Of a DNA stretch of 64,000 nt, positions 37,516 to 45,568 are shown piece by piece. A program made the position numbers and the translations under genes. The DNA is taken from the NCBI GenBank assembly GCA_041879295.1, contig CP047152.1:618501-682500 (forward strand), in the 5' to 3' direction. How positions within the stretch are numbered: position 1 is the first letter of the stretch; each line of letters begins with the position of its first letter. Below the pieces are notes generated by a model, which had not been told where the DNA came from, did no database searches, and saw nothing but the letters and a program-made list of their open reading frames with translations. This stretch comes from Pseudomonas putida (lineage in GTDB: Bacteria; Pseudomonadota; Gammaproteobacteria; Pseudomonadales; Pseudomonadaceae).

Positions 37516-39180
37516 ATGCGTCCTCTGGTCGTGCCCCTGATGTTGCTGCTTTGGGCACTTGCTGCCCATGCCGACCCGTTGCCGGGGTTTCTCGACAGCC
37601 ATGAGTACGAGCGGCGTCTGCCCAGCGCCAACCTGCCGATGACGGACTACTCCCCTGTGAACCCCCGCATACGGCTGGCCGGGGCGGCTATCGACAATCC
37701 CAGCTGGGCCCCGGCCAACACCCGGCTGGTGCTGCATAAAGTGCGCTTCGAGGGCGGCACGGTGTTCCCCTTGGGCGACCTGCGCGAACACTATCAGCCG
37801 CTGATCGGGCACGAAACCACGTTGGGTGAATTGCAGCAATACACCCAGCGCCTGACCCAACGCTACCGGCAGGAGGGCTACTTGTTGTCGTATGCCTACC
37901 TGCCGCCTCAGGATGTGGCCGATGGCAGGGTCAATGTGGTGCTGGTCGAAGGTTACGTACGTGATTACCACGTGGACGGCGATATCGGATCGGCCAATGA
38001 GTATTTGCAGCAGTTGCTGGCGCGCATTGAGGCCGAGCGCCCACTGACCCGCGAAACGCTGGAGCGCTATCTGGGCCTGGCTACGCGCATGCCAGGGGTC
38101 GTGGTAGAGGCCGAATTGGCAATGGCGCGGGCTGCCGATGGTGTCGCCCAGCTGACCGTGCATGCACGGCGCAAGCCACTCAGCGCCGCTGTGACCGTGG
38201 CCGACTCCAGCCGTGATGCTGCACAGGCCCTGATCACCGTAGCCAGCAATGCCCAGACCCGCCATGGCGAACGCGTAACGGCCAGCTGGCTGCTGCCCCC
38301 TGGCAATGACCGGGTCTACTACCAGCGTCTCGATTACAGCCAGTACCTGGACGCCGCCGGAAGCCAACTGCTGCTGTCGGCGTCGCGCTACCGCAGCGAG
38401 CCCGGCACGCGCATACGTTTGGACGATGGCCGCGATATCACCCGCAAGCACGACAGTGAGCGCTATGCGATCGGCCTGCGTCAGCCGGTGGTTGTAAGGC
38501 CCAATGAGTGGCTGGCGGTGCAGGGCCACGTGTATTCAGTCAGTGAGCATGGTGAAGACCGGATGGCCGAACAGCCACCGTCTCGCAAGTACGACACCTA
38601 TGTGCGGGCGCTGGCATTCGAAGGTGACTGGCGCAAGGTGGAGCAGGGGCGTTTGCGTATCGTCAGTGCCGGGGTCTATCAGGGCCTGGACTACCTGGGA
38701 GCACGCAGCGATGCTGACTACGATCTCGATTTACTGCGCTTGCGGCTTTCCGGTTTGCAGAGCGACAGGCTGTTGGATAACTGGCAGGGGGTGGTGTCCG
38801 GGGCGTTGTACTGGAGTGATGATCGATTGCCTGACAGCGAGCGTGCGGGGTTTGGCGGGCAGAATTTCGGGCGCGGTTACCCGCGCGATCAGGCGGACGG
38901 TGACAAGGGCTGGGGAGTGGCTTACGAGCTCAACTACAGCGTGCGCAGTAGCTGGCTTGCGCGGGTTCAGCCCTATGCGGTGGTGGATACCGCACAGGCC
39001 TGGCATAACCGGGGACCGGTGGAGGACGCCCATCTGGCTTCGGTGGCGCTGGGTGTGCGGTTAGGGGTTGGGCATATGTTCAATGTGGCGCTGGAGGTGG
39101 CCAAGCCGTTGGCGGATGTGGCGCTGGATAGCCTGGAACGTGGGCCTCGGCTGACATTGAACCTGGCAATCCAGTTGTAG
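37516..39180 (+). CDS. TpsB-type outer-membrane transporter (ShlB/FhaC/HecB family), orphan
   Basis: 554 residues. A signal peptide (MRPLVVPLMLLLWALAAHA) leads to a POTRA domain region (LVLHKVRFEGGTVFPLGDL, TQRYRQEGYLLSYAYLP) and a C-terminal beta-barrel. The FGRGYPRDQ segment corresponds to the conserved RGY motif of loop 6. Such proteins export a TpsA exoprotein, but no filamentous haemagglutinin-like gene is next to it. GGAG lies at the right distance before the ATG at 37516; an ATG at 37504 is possible. It follows pbpC by 92 bp. Confidence 0.88.
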   Translation: MRPLVVPLMLLLWALAAHADPLPGFLDSHEYERRLPSANLPMTDYSPVNPRIRLAGAAIDNPSWAPANTRLVLHKVRFEGGTVFPLGDLREHYQPLIGHETTLGELQQYTQRLTQRYRQEGYLLSYAYLPPQDVADGRVNVVLVEGYVRDYHVDGDIGSANEYLQQLLARIEAERPLTRETLERYLGLATRMPGVVVEAELAMARAADGVAQLTVHARRKPLSAAVTVADSSRDAAQALITVASNAQTRHGERVTASWLLPPGNDRVYYQRLDYSQYLDAAGSQLLLSASRYRSEPGTRIRLDDGRDITRKHDSERYAIGLRQPVVVRPNEWLAVQGHVYSVSEHGEDRMAEQPPSRKYDTYVRALAFEGDWRKVEQGRLRIVSAGVYQGLDYLGARSDADYDLDLLRLRLSGLQSDRLLDNWQGVVSGALYWSDDRLPDSERAGFGGQNFGRGYPRDQADGDKGWGVAYELNYSVRSSWLARVQPYAVVDTAQAWHNRGPVEDAHLASVALGVRLGVGHMFNVALEVAKPLADVALDSLERGPRLTLNLAIQL

Positions 39181-39198
39181 CAGGCAAATATGGGCTTG

Positions 39199-39229
39199 CC
39201 GGAGCAGCGTTTCGCAGCGCAAGGCTGCT
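39199..39229. terminator. Hairpin between converging TpsB and response-regulator genes
   Basis: GGAGCAGC-N15-GCTGCTCC, 8-bp perfect arms in the 74-bp gap between the two stop codons. Probably a bidirectional terminator, or a degenerate REP. Confidence 0.5.
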
Positions 39230-39254
39230 CCAAAATGGTGGGCCGCGCCTTCAC

Positions 39255-40031
39255 TCAATGGGTCGTGAACCGCTGGTGCACGGGCGACGAGCTGGGGGTC
39301 AGCGCAAGAGCCAGTTGGGTGCGGTTGTGCATATGCGTCAAACGCAATACCTGAGACACATAGAGCTTCACGGTGTTTTCGGTAATGCCCAGTTCGCAGG
39401 CGATCTGGTAATTGGTCTTGCCCTTGCCTACCAGGCGCGCCACTTCCAGCTGGCGTGGTGACAGTTTCTCGAACGCTGCCGGTAGCTCGCTTTCGCTTTC
39501 TTCTGCATCACTGGCACGCCGGTGGGCACCTTGGCCACGGGCTTTTTCCAGGTCCTGATACAGTTCGTCCACCGACTCGGCCAGTTCCTGCAAGCGCTGG
39601 TTCAAGCCACCCAGATCGCGAATGTTGCGCTGGCGCTCCAGCAAGGCCTCTTCCTGCCGGCGGACGCCTTCCAGCAGTTCATCGAGGTCCATTGGCTTCT
39701 GGTAGTAATCGGCGAAACCTTCGCGTAGCGCCCGGATCAAGTCCTGCTTCTCGGCACGCCCAGTCAACATGATGGCTTCGAACATACGCTGGCTACCGTT
39801 GATCTCCTTCAATGCGCGTACCAGCTCGATGCCATCCCGATCGGGCATGTGCAGGTCACAGATGAGCAAGCCAATAGTCGGGTCTGCCACATAGTGCTCG
39901 ATGGCTTCGTCGGTTGAGAGGGCTGTAACGCAGGCATAGCCCTTGGTTTCGAGGAATTCACTCAGTTGCTCGACAATGACCGGTTGGTCATCAACCACCA
40001 ACACCTTCACTTCACTCACTGATCTGGACAC
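39255..40031 (-). CDS. pprB: PprB-like response regulator (receiver + LuxR HTH)
   Basis: 258 residues. Receiver domain with VLVVDDQP, phospho-acceptor Asp59 in ICDLHMPDRDG and the late Lys in YQKPMDLDE; a coiled linker (about 125-180); and a C-terminal LuxR-type HTH (LSPRQLEVARLVGKGKTNYQ, then ITENTVKLYVSQV). It starts at GTG (40031) with AGGGAG six bases upstream. The neighbour upstream is an FppA-like prepilin peptidase, the same pair as pprB-fppA of P. aeruginosa, where PprB controls Tad/Flp pili and other surface factors. No tad genes and no PprA-like kinase are seen here. The symbol is given by this similarity and context. Confidence 0.8.
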   Translation of the reverse strand: MSRSVSEVKVLVVDDQPVIVEQLSEFLETKGYACVTALSTDEAIEHYVADPTIGLLICDLHMPDRDGIELVRALKEINGSQRMFEAIMLTGRAEKQDLIRALREGFADYYQKPMDLDELLEGVRRQEEALLERQRNIRDLGGLNQRLQELAESVDELYQDLEKARGQGAHRRASDAEESESELPAAFEKLSPRQLEVARLVGKGKTNYQIACELGITENTVKLYVSQVLRLTHMHNRTQLALALTPSSSPVHQRFTTH

Positions 40032-40111
40032 GATCAACTCCCTGTTCTTATACGGCCCTGCTCCCATGCCAGACGCTCTGGCAGCTTAAAAGTAGTCGCA
40101 CCAGGCGACAA

Positions 40112-40130
40112 TGTACAAGGTGTGTACAAG
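40112..40130. promoter_or_regulatory. TGTACAAG direct repeat with 11-bp period upstream of pprB
   Basis: TGTACAAG at 40112-40119 and 40123-40130, about one helical turn apart, in the 119-bp gap between the prepilin peptidase and the regulator gene. It is placed like an operator for the regulator's own promoter. The protein that binds is unknown. Confidence 0.45.
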
Positions 40131-40150
40131 TCATCGGACCACTGGAAGGC

Positions 40151-40621
40151 TTATTGGATCCATACGGCCGTCAGAAGAAAACCTGATAACACATAGGGGA
40201 CAAATGCCTGCTTATCACCCATTTCCTCGGTCAGTTCCTGCAAACGTTTTTTCACTTTGGGGTTGAGCAGCGTCCACAGACGCCGGCGTGTCAGTAGCCA
40301 GACCAGCACACTGACGCCCGCGCCAATGAAGGTGCCGAGCACATACTGCGGGCTGGTGGCCAGGGCCAGGGCGCCCATCAGCTTGACGTCGTCGGCACCG
40401 AAGCGGCCGAGCATGTAGCCTGGCAAGGTCAGCAGCATGACGATGGCCAGCGCCCAGCCGGCATCGCTGGCATCGGCGCCTATCCAGCTGTGACCAGTGC
40501 TGAACAACCAGGCCAGGGCGCAGCTCGCCACCCCCAGGGTCAGCACGTTGGAGATCTGGCGTTGACGCACATCCTGTTCGGAGCACAAGGCAAGCCACAG
40601 CAGGAGAACAATGCTTTGCAT
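40151..40621 (-). CDS. A24-family prepilin peptidase (FppA/CpaA/TadV-like)
   Basis: 156 residues with about four or five membrane segments and no N-terminal Cys-rich methylase domain, so it belongs to the short FppA/CpaA type that processes Flp pilins. Candidate catalytic aspartates are Asp17 (SEQDVRQRQISN) and Asp78 (FGADDVKLMGA). The second motif is GADD rather than the usual GxGD. The ATG at 40621 begins the first membrane segment. It is 119 bp upstream of the PprB-like gene. No Flp pilin substrate gene is nearby. Confidence 0.85.
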   Translation of the reverse strand: MQSIVLLLWLALCSEQDVRQRQISNVLTLGVASCALAWLFSTGHSWIGADASDAGWALAIVMLLTLPGYMLGRFGADDVKLMGALALATSPQYVLGTFIGAGVSVLVWLLTRRRLWTLLNPKVKKRLQELTEEMGDKQAFVPYVLSGFLLTAVWIQ

Positions 40622-40804
40622 TGGCAGGTCGCCCTTCCCAAATGTTGAACACATCTACCCGGTCAGTCAGGTTTCCTTAAATGAAGATAGACGGGAACAT
40701 GCGGGGGAGTGCAGTTGGCAATAGAAAAAGGCGCTGTCGAAACGGATTTTGTCGCAGTTGACACAGGCCTGGCAGGGGTTGCAGTCGTACTTGGAATCGC
40801 GATC

Positions 40805-40834
40805 TCTGTGGGCGCGGGTGCACCCGCTCCCACA
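40805..40834. repeat. REP-like palindrome
   Basis: CTGTGGGCGCGGGTG-CACCCGCTCCCACAG, an almost perfect inverted repeat in the 247-bp gap between the DUF4136 gene stop (40869) and the prepilin peptidase start. The rest of the gap holds nothing I can name. Confidence 0.7.
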
Positions 40835-40868
40835 GTGCCACGGCGTATGCAAAAGCCGCGTTCTAGCG

Positions 40869-41438
40869 CTATTTTTTGCTCCCCGGTGGGTAGTTGCCCA
40901 GCACCTTGGCCACGGTATTCTGGATAGCGCTGTTACGTTCTTCTGGGCTTGGCGGGTAGTTGTTCATGATCTGCTCGGCACTGCCGCGCCATACCAGCTT
41001 GCCGTCACGCCCATCGAACAGGTCGACCTGAATGGTGGCGACCTTGTAGTCGACACTGCGGGTTTCGTTGTACATCGGGCCACCCCAGTAGCCGCCCCAG
41101 TAGCCACCCCAGCCACCGCCGTAGTTGGTGGTGATCTGTTGTTGGCGCTGTTCCACGATCAGGTACGTGCGTACGGTCAGGTCCGGCCGCGCTCCGCCTT
41201 GTACAGGACGCAGGCCGCGCTGGTCGAGTTGGTCTGCCACCGCCTGGCGAATGCGCTGCTCGGTAAGGTCGCTCTTGATCCGTGGGTCATCCGGGCGGTA
41301 CTGCAGGCCCGGCTCCTGCCATGCCCAGCTACGGTAGGCGGCAAAATCGCGGCTGGCATCGAAATCCTGCTGGACGTTGTTGCTTGAGCAGGCAGCGAGC
41401 AACAACGCGAATGACAGTAGAACGAGACGGCGCAACAT
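40869..41438 (-). CDS. DUF4136 lipoprotein (1)
   Basis: 189 residues. Lipoprotein signal with lipobox LAAC (Cys17). The DUF4136 pattern is visible: DFDASRDFAAYRSWAWQ, QRIRQAVADQLDQRGLRPV, PDLTVRTYLIVE and the end IQVDLFDGRDGKLVWRGSAE. A Gly/Tyr/Trp-rich insert (GGGWGGYWGGYWGG) sits in the middle. Function unknown. It lies 19 bp after a paralogous gene and is last in the mazG-like/cmoM/DUF4136 group. Confidence 0.9.
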   Translation of the reverse strand: MLRRLVLLSFALLLAACSSNNVQQDFDASRDFAAYRSWAWQEPGLQYRPDDPRIKSDLTEQRIRQAVADQLDQRGLRPVQGGARPDLTVRTYLIVEQRQQQITTNYGGGWGGYWGGYWGGPMYNETRSVDYKVATIQVDLFDGRDGKLVWRGSAEQIMNNYPPSPEERNSAIQNTVAKVLGNYPPGSKK

Positions 41439-41457
41439 GATGGTTCTCCGTTAGCTA

Positions 41458-42093
41458 TTAACTGGGAGGATAGCCGCTGAGCGCCTTGTGCACAGAATCG
41501 CGCAAGGCACTTTCGCGCTCGCGGGGCGAGTCCTTGTTGCTGCTGCTTTCGGCGCTGGCGCTCCAGACCGGCTGGCCGCTGCGGGCGTCGTACAGGTCGA
41601 TGCGCACCACCAGGACTTCGACCTCGTAGGTACGCACGATGGGCACGCTGGCATAGCCCCCATAACCATGGTGATAGCCGCCATAGCCCACACCACCATA
41701 AGGGTACGGCCCGTAGTAGGGGTCGTAGCTGTCGTAGTCACGCACCTGGCGCAAGCGTTTTTCCAGGCGTATACCGGCGCTTACCAGCAAATCGCCAGGG
41801 CCTGCGCGAGAGGGGCGCAGGCCATGCTGATCGAGCGCGCCGCTCACCGCATCGGCCAGTTGCGCCGGGTCGGCACCTACAGCGCCGCTGGGCAACTGCC
41901 CGTTGCGCCAGCTCCAGCTGCGGTAGTGCCCGTAATCGCGAACGGGCGCTGGGTAGGCACTGGCGTCGAAGGTGGTGGCCGCCTGGGCAGGGGCCGGTGG
42001 TAACGGGCGGCTGCTGGCCACATACGGGTTGCTGCCCTGGCAGCCAGCCAGGGCAATGGGCAGCAAGGCCAGGCACAACAAACGGTACGGCAT
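41458..42093 (-). CDS. DUF4136 lipoprotein (2)
   Basis: 211 residues. Lipobox LAGC (Cys18) and the same layout as the neighbour: [26 protein letters not shown], a Gly/Tyr-rich stretch ([20 protein letters not shown]) and [21 protein letters not shown]. The two genes are a tandem duplication that has diverged. The ATG at 42093 starts the signal peptide; upstream the frame runs antisense into cmoM without homology. Gap to cmoM is 22 bp. Confidence 0.88.
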   Translation of the reverse strand: MPYRLLCLALLPIALAGCQGSNPYVASSRPLPPAPAQAATTFDASAYPAPVRDYGHYRSWSWRNGQLPSGAVGADPAQLADAVSGALDQHGLRPSRAGPGDLLVSAGIRLEKRLRQVRDYDSYDPYYGPYPYGGVGYGGYHHGYGGYASVPIVRTYEVEVLVVRIDLYDARSGQPVWSASAESSSNKDSPRERESALRDSVHKALSGYPPS

Positions 42094-42115
42094 GTGTTCC
42101 TCCCGGCGCGGCGGA

Positions 42116-42865
42116 TTAGCGGGGGCGGCAAACCCAGTGCAGGTAGCGGCCAAGCCCGGCGAAGCTGGGGTGGCGACGGTGGGCCAGTTCCATTTCCAGC
42201 AGGTCGAGCAGCTCGGCCTTGCCCTGGAATTCCTTGGGCATATAGTCGTGAAACACCCGCACGCCGCTTTCGCTTTCAACCTGCCACATAGGCTCAAGTT
42301 GCGCCTTGAGTTCGCGTGGATCAAGCGGTTTCTGTGGGGTCAGGCTCTGCTTTTCACCTTCCAGCCGGTTGCTGCGCAACTTGCGGAAATGGCCCTTGAG
42401 CAGGTTGCGATAGACCAGGGCGTCGCGGTTGTAGAAGGCCAGCGATAACCAACCGCCGGGGGCCGTGAGCTGGTGCAGCACCGGCAGGATGCTCTCGGGT
42501 TCGGCCAGCCATTCGAGTACGGCGTGGCAGAGCACCAGGTCGTAGCGCTCGGTCAGTTGGCCGAGCAGGTCTTGCCAGGGCGCCTGGATGAAAGTGGCGG
42601 TCTGGCCGGCTTCGGCAAAGCGCGCTCTGGCGCCGTCGAGCATGGGCGCCGCGGGTTCGGCCAGGGTCAGCTGGTGGCCGCGCTCGGCCAGCCACAAGGC
42701 CATGTGGCCCAACCCGGCGCCGATGTCGAGGATGCGTAGCGGGCGGTCGGGTAGCGCTTCGGCCAGGTCGGCCTGCAACACCGCCAGGCGGATCGCGCCC
42801 TTGGCGCCGCCATAGATCTTTTCGGCAAAGCGGGTGGCCAGCTCATCGAAATGACGATCGTTCAT
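42116..42865 (-). CDS. cmoM: tRNA 5-carboxymethoxyuridine methyltransferase CmoM
   Basis: 249 residues. SAM-dependent methyltransferase that esterifies cmo5U at the wobble base of some tRNAs. The N-terminus [25 protein letters not shown] is characteristic of CmoM (formerly SmtA), followed by the SAM loop [19 protein letters not shown] and, later, [20 protein letters not shown] and VFHDYMP. The start overlaps the stop of the MazG-like gene by 4 bp. Confidence 0.92.
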   Translation of the reverse strand: MNDRHFDELATRFAEKIYGGAKGAIRLAVLQADLAEALPDRPLRILDIGAGLGHMALWLAERGHQLTLAEPAAPMLDGARARFAEAGQTATFIQAPWQDLLGQLTERYDLVLCHAVLEWLAEPESILPVLHQLTAPGGWLSLAFYNRDALVYRNLLKGHFRKLRSNRLEGEKQSLTPQKPLDPRELKAQLEPMWQVESESGVRVFHDYMPKEFQGKAELLDLLEMELAHRRHPSFAGLGRYLHWVCRPR

Positions 42866-43167
42866 CGGGCGAAGCGCCTCTCGCTGTCGGCCAGCTTGGC
42901 ACGCACCACTTGGTCCATGTCCAGACCCAGTTCGCTGCACAGCAGCAACAGGTAGAGCACCACGTCACCGATTTCCTGGCCGGCGTGGGCCAGTTTGTCG
43001 GCAGGCAGTTGGCGCGATTCGTCCTCGCTCAGCCACTGGAAGATTTCTACCAGCTCGGCCATTTCGACGCTGGCGGCCATGGCCAGGTTCTTCGGGCTGT
43101 GGAAGCCGCGCCAGTCGTTGGTATCGCGGATCTGATGCAGGCGTTGGGTGATTTCTTGCAGGTTCAT
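42862..43167 (-). CDS. MazG-like nucleotide pyrophosphohydrolase
   Basis: 101 residues. All-alpha NTP pyrophosphohydrolase of the short MazG-like/RS21-C6 group: RGFHSPKNLAMAASVEMAELVEIFQW with the ExxE metal ligands, then EIGDVVLYLLLLCSELG with the second acidic pair. It probably hydrolyses a (modified) NTP as house-cleaning. The ATG at 43167 gives a normal-length protein. First gene of the unit that continues with cmoM (4-bp overlap). Confidence 0.9.
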   Translation of the reverse strand: MNLQEITQRLHQIRDTNDWRGFHSPKNLAMAASVEMAELVEIFQWLSEDESRQLPADKLAHAGQEIGDVVLYLLLLCSELGLDMDQVVRAKLADSERRFAR

Positions 43168-43244
43168 CGGGGGTCTCCTATTGCTGCATAGCTTCTGCCC
43201 AGGCCCGATGCAAAGCAAGCGTATGCCGCCAGGACAGGCCCGGC

Positions 43245-44096
43245 CTACAGGCACTCCCAACGGCCGACCATATGCAGCACGCCCCCGTGCCCATCCAGGC
43301 GCAGTTGGCCCGAAGGGCCCGCTTCACTGGCACTGAGCACCACCTCCGAAGGCAACCTTACCGGCTTGCGGAAGTCCACCTCAAAGGCATAGCCACTGTG
43401 CGGCAGGTGCCCGCGCAGCGCGGCCAAGGCCATGGCCTTGGTCCACATGCCATGGGCAATGGCCCTTGGGAAGCCGAACAACCGCGCACTGACCGCGCTG
43501 AGGTGGATAGGGTTGTAATCCCCGCACACCTTGGCATAACGCCGGCCGATATCACTGTCGGCATACCAGCGGGTGGCCTCGGGCAATGGAACAGGCTCAG
43601 TGTCGGCGGTCTCACTTGCCTCGCCTTCCAGCGTCAAGCCACGCACCAACATGCGGCTGGTCTCGCGCCAGAGCAGGCCGATGCCATCTTCAGCCTCGGT
43701 GACCAGGTCGAAGGTGCCACCTTTGGCATGGCGCTGCAGGTTGTGCGCGTGCACCGCAAAACGTAGCCCTTCGACAGCACCAAGGGGGCGCAGCACTTCG
43801 ATGCGGTTGTGCAGGTGTACCAGGCCAAGCAGTGGAAAGGGGAAATCATCGGCAGTCATCAACTGCAATTGCAGGGCAAACGCCATCACATGTGGATAAG
43901 TCCCCGGCAGGCGACCATCATCGGGAAAGTGGCAAAGCCTTCGATACGCCCCCAGGTTGCCCGGCTGAACCCGAATGAAACAGCGCAGGCCATCGTCCGG
44001 CAGCCGGTCGCCGCTGATGGTGCGTTTGCTGGCTGCGCGCAGGTACAGGCTGGCGCGGGCGGCCGGGTTGTGCAGATCGTGCCATTGTCGGCTCAT
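43245..44096 (-). CDS. MaoC-like double hot-dog dehydratase
   Basis: 283 residues. The C-terminal hot-dog domain has the hydratase 2 motif: YAKVCGDYNPIHLSAVSARLFGFPRAIAHGMWTKA with the D-x4-H dyad. The N-terminal half resembles the inactive partner hot-dog of HtdX-type enzymes. It should hydrate enoyl thioesters to (R)-3-hydroxyacyl thioesters, or the reverse. It begins 2 bp after the fabG-like stop, so the two are cotranscribed. The ATG at 44096 gives MSRQWHDLHNPAARASLYLR. Confidence 0.88.
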   Translation of the reverse strand: MSRQWHDLHNPAARASLYLRAASKRTISGDRLPDDGLRCFIRVQPGNLGAYRRLCHFPDDGRLPGTYPHVMAFALQLQLMTADDFPFPLLGLVHLHNRIEVLRPLGAVEGLRFAVHAHNLQRHAKGGTFDLVTEAEDGIGLLWRETSRMLVRGLTLEGEASETADTEPVPLPEATRWYADSDIGRRYAKVCGDYNPIHLSAVSARLFGFPRAIAHGMWTKAMALAALRGHLPHSGYAFEVDFRKPVRLPSEVVLSASEAGPSGQLRLDGHGGVLHMVGRWECL

Positions 44097-44098
44097 GC

Positions 44099-45451
44099 TC
44101 AAGCTCCCATCAGTGCCTGACCGCACACCCGCAACACCTGGCCGTTGACCGACCCGGAGCCTGGCTGGCTGAGCCACGCAATGGCTTCGGCGACGTCCTG
44201 CGGGCGCCCACCCTGGCCCAACGAACTCAAGCGCCGCCCTGCCTCGCGCAGGCCCATGGGCATGGCTGCAGTCATGTGGGTTTCGATGAAACCGGGAGCG
44301 ATGGCGTTGATGCTGCCACCGCGCTCGGCGAGCCGTGGCGCCCAGGCCTGGGCCAGGCCAATCAGCCCGGCCTTGCTCGCGGCATAGTTGGCCTGCCCGC
44401 GGTTGCCGGCAATGCCGCTGACCGAGGCCAGCAGGGTGATGCGCGCGTTTTCCCCCAGCGCGCCATTGTCATACAGCGCCTGGGTGAGCACCTGCGGTGC
44501 CTTGAGGTTCACGGCCAGCACGGCGTCCCAGTATTCCGGAGTCATGTTGGCCAGCGTCTTGTCGCGAGTGATACCGGCGTTGTGCACCACAATATCGATG
44601 CCGTCGGGCAGGGCCGCGAGCAGTTGCGTTGCCGCATCGCCAGCGCATATATCCAGTGGCAGTGCCTTGCCGCCGAGGCGTGCAGCGAGGGCGTCTAGGT
44701 CCTGGCTGGCCTGCGGTACATCCAGCAGCAGTACATCGGCGCCGTCCCGTGCCAAGGTTTCCGCAATGGCGGCGCCGATACCGCGCGCAGCCCCCGTGAC
44801 CAGCGCACGGCGACCGCCCAGTGGGCGGGTCCAGTCTTCCACCTGGCTGGTGCAGGCTTGCAGGCGCAGAACCTGGCCAGAGATGAAGGCACTCTTTGGC
44901 GAGAGGAAGAAGCGCAGGGCGCCTTCCAGCTGATCTTCGGCACCGGGGGCGACATACAACAGCTGGGCAGTGGCGCCGTTGCGCAGTTCCTTGGCCAGTG
45001 AGCGGCTGAAGCCCTCAAGGGCACGCTGTGCAACGCTGGCCAGTGGGTTGTCGAGGCCTTCCGGTGCACGGCCCAGCACCAGTACATGGGCGCATGGGGC
45101 CAGACTGCGTAGCAGCGGCTGGAAAAATTCACGCAACTGCTTCAGTGCATCGCTGTCGGACAAGTGACTGGCATCGAATACCACGGCCTTGATTTTCGGC
45201 CCCAGGCCGGCCACCCAGGCTTCAGCCTGCAGGTTGTCGGCATTGAAGCTGTATACCTCGTCAGTGAGGCGCGGGGCGATGGCTTCGACCTGCTTCGCCA
45301 GTGGCCCGCCACCCAGTATCAGGGCACCTTCTACCGGGCGCAGGCGGCCAGCCTGCCAGCGCTCCAGTGGCGCCGGGCGTGGCAGGCCAATGGCATCCAC
45401 GAGGCGGCGGCCGAGATTGGAGTTGGCAAAACCGAGGTAGCGATCGCTCAT
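44099..45451 (-). CDS. High-molecular-weight FabG (3-oxoacyl-thioester reductase)
   Basis: 450 residues, almost twice the usual FabG length. The N-terminal about 200 residues form a degenerate Rossmann-like domain. The C-terminal half is a complete SDR: nucleotide loop VTGAARGIGAAIAE, NAGITRDKTLANM, catalytic Ser region LASVSGIAGNRGQ and YAASKAG. This two-domain design is that of HMwFabG/FabG4, which reduces 3-oxoacyl-CoA with NADH. The neighbours, a MaoC hydratase and a divergent thiolase, support a CoA-linked acyl pathway rather than the ACP-linked synthesis. Confidence 0.9.
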   Translation of the reverse strand: MSDRYLGFANSNLGRRLVDAIGLPRPAPLERWQAGRLRPVEGALILGGGPLAKQVEAIAPRLTDEVYSFNADNLQAEAWVAGLGPKIKAVVFDASHLSDSDALKQLREFFQPLLRSLAPCAHVLVLGRAPEGLDNPLASVAQRALEGFSRSLAKELRNGATAQLLYVAPGAEDQLEGALRFFLSPKSAFISGQVLRLQACTSQVEDWTRPLGGRRALVTGAARGIGAAIAETLARDGADVLLLDVPQASQDLDALAARLGGKALPLDICAGDAATQLLAALPDGIDIVVHNAGITRDKTLANMTPEYWDAVLAVNLKAPQVLTQALYDNGALGENARITLLASVSGIAGNRGQANYAASKAGLIGLAQAWAPRLAERGGSINAIAPGFIETHMTAAMPMGLREAGRRLSSLGQGGRPQDVAEAIAWLSQPGSGSVNGQVLRVCGQALMGA

Positions 45452-45568
45452 GAGGGGTCTCCCGAAAGGCAAGCTTGAAAGTGTGGACCAACTTTGCGGC
45501 AGGGTCGTTCGAATGCGGTAAAAACACCTAGGCTGTACCGATCAAATTGTTTCAGGAGGAACCAGCGC

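Noticed and set aside
43891..43899. TGTGGATAA (DnaA box) inside the MaoC-like gene
   Set aside because: A single site inside a coding sequence without the companion elements seen at 57.9-58.2 kb; probably chance.
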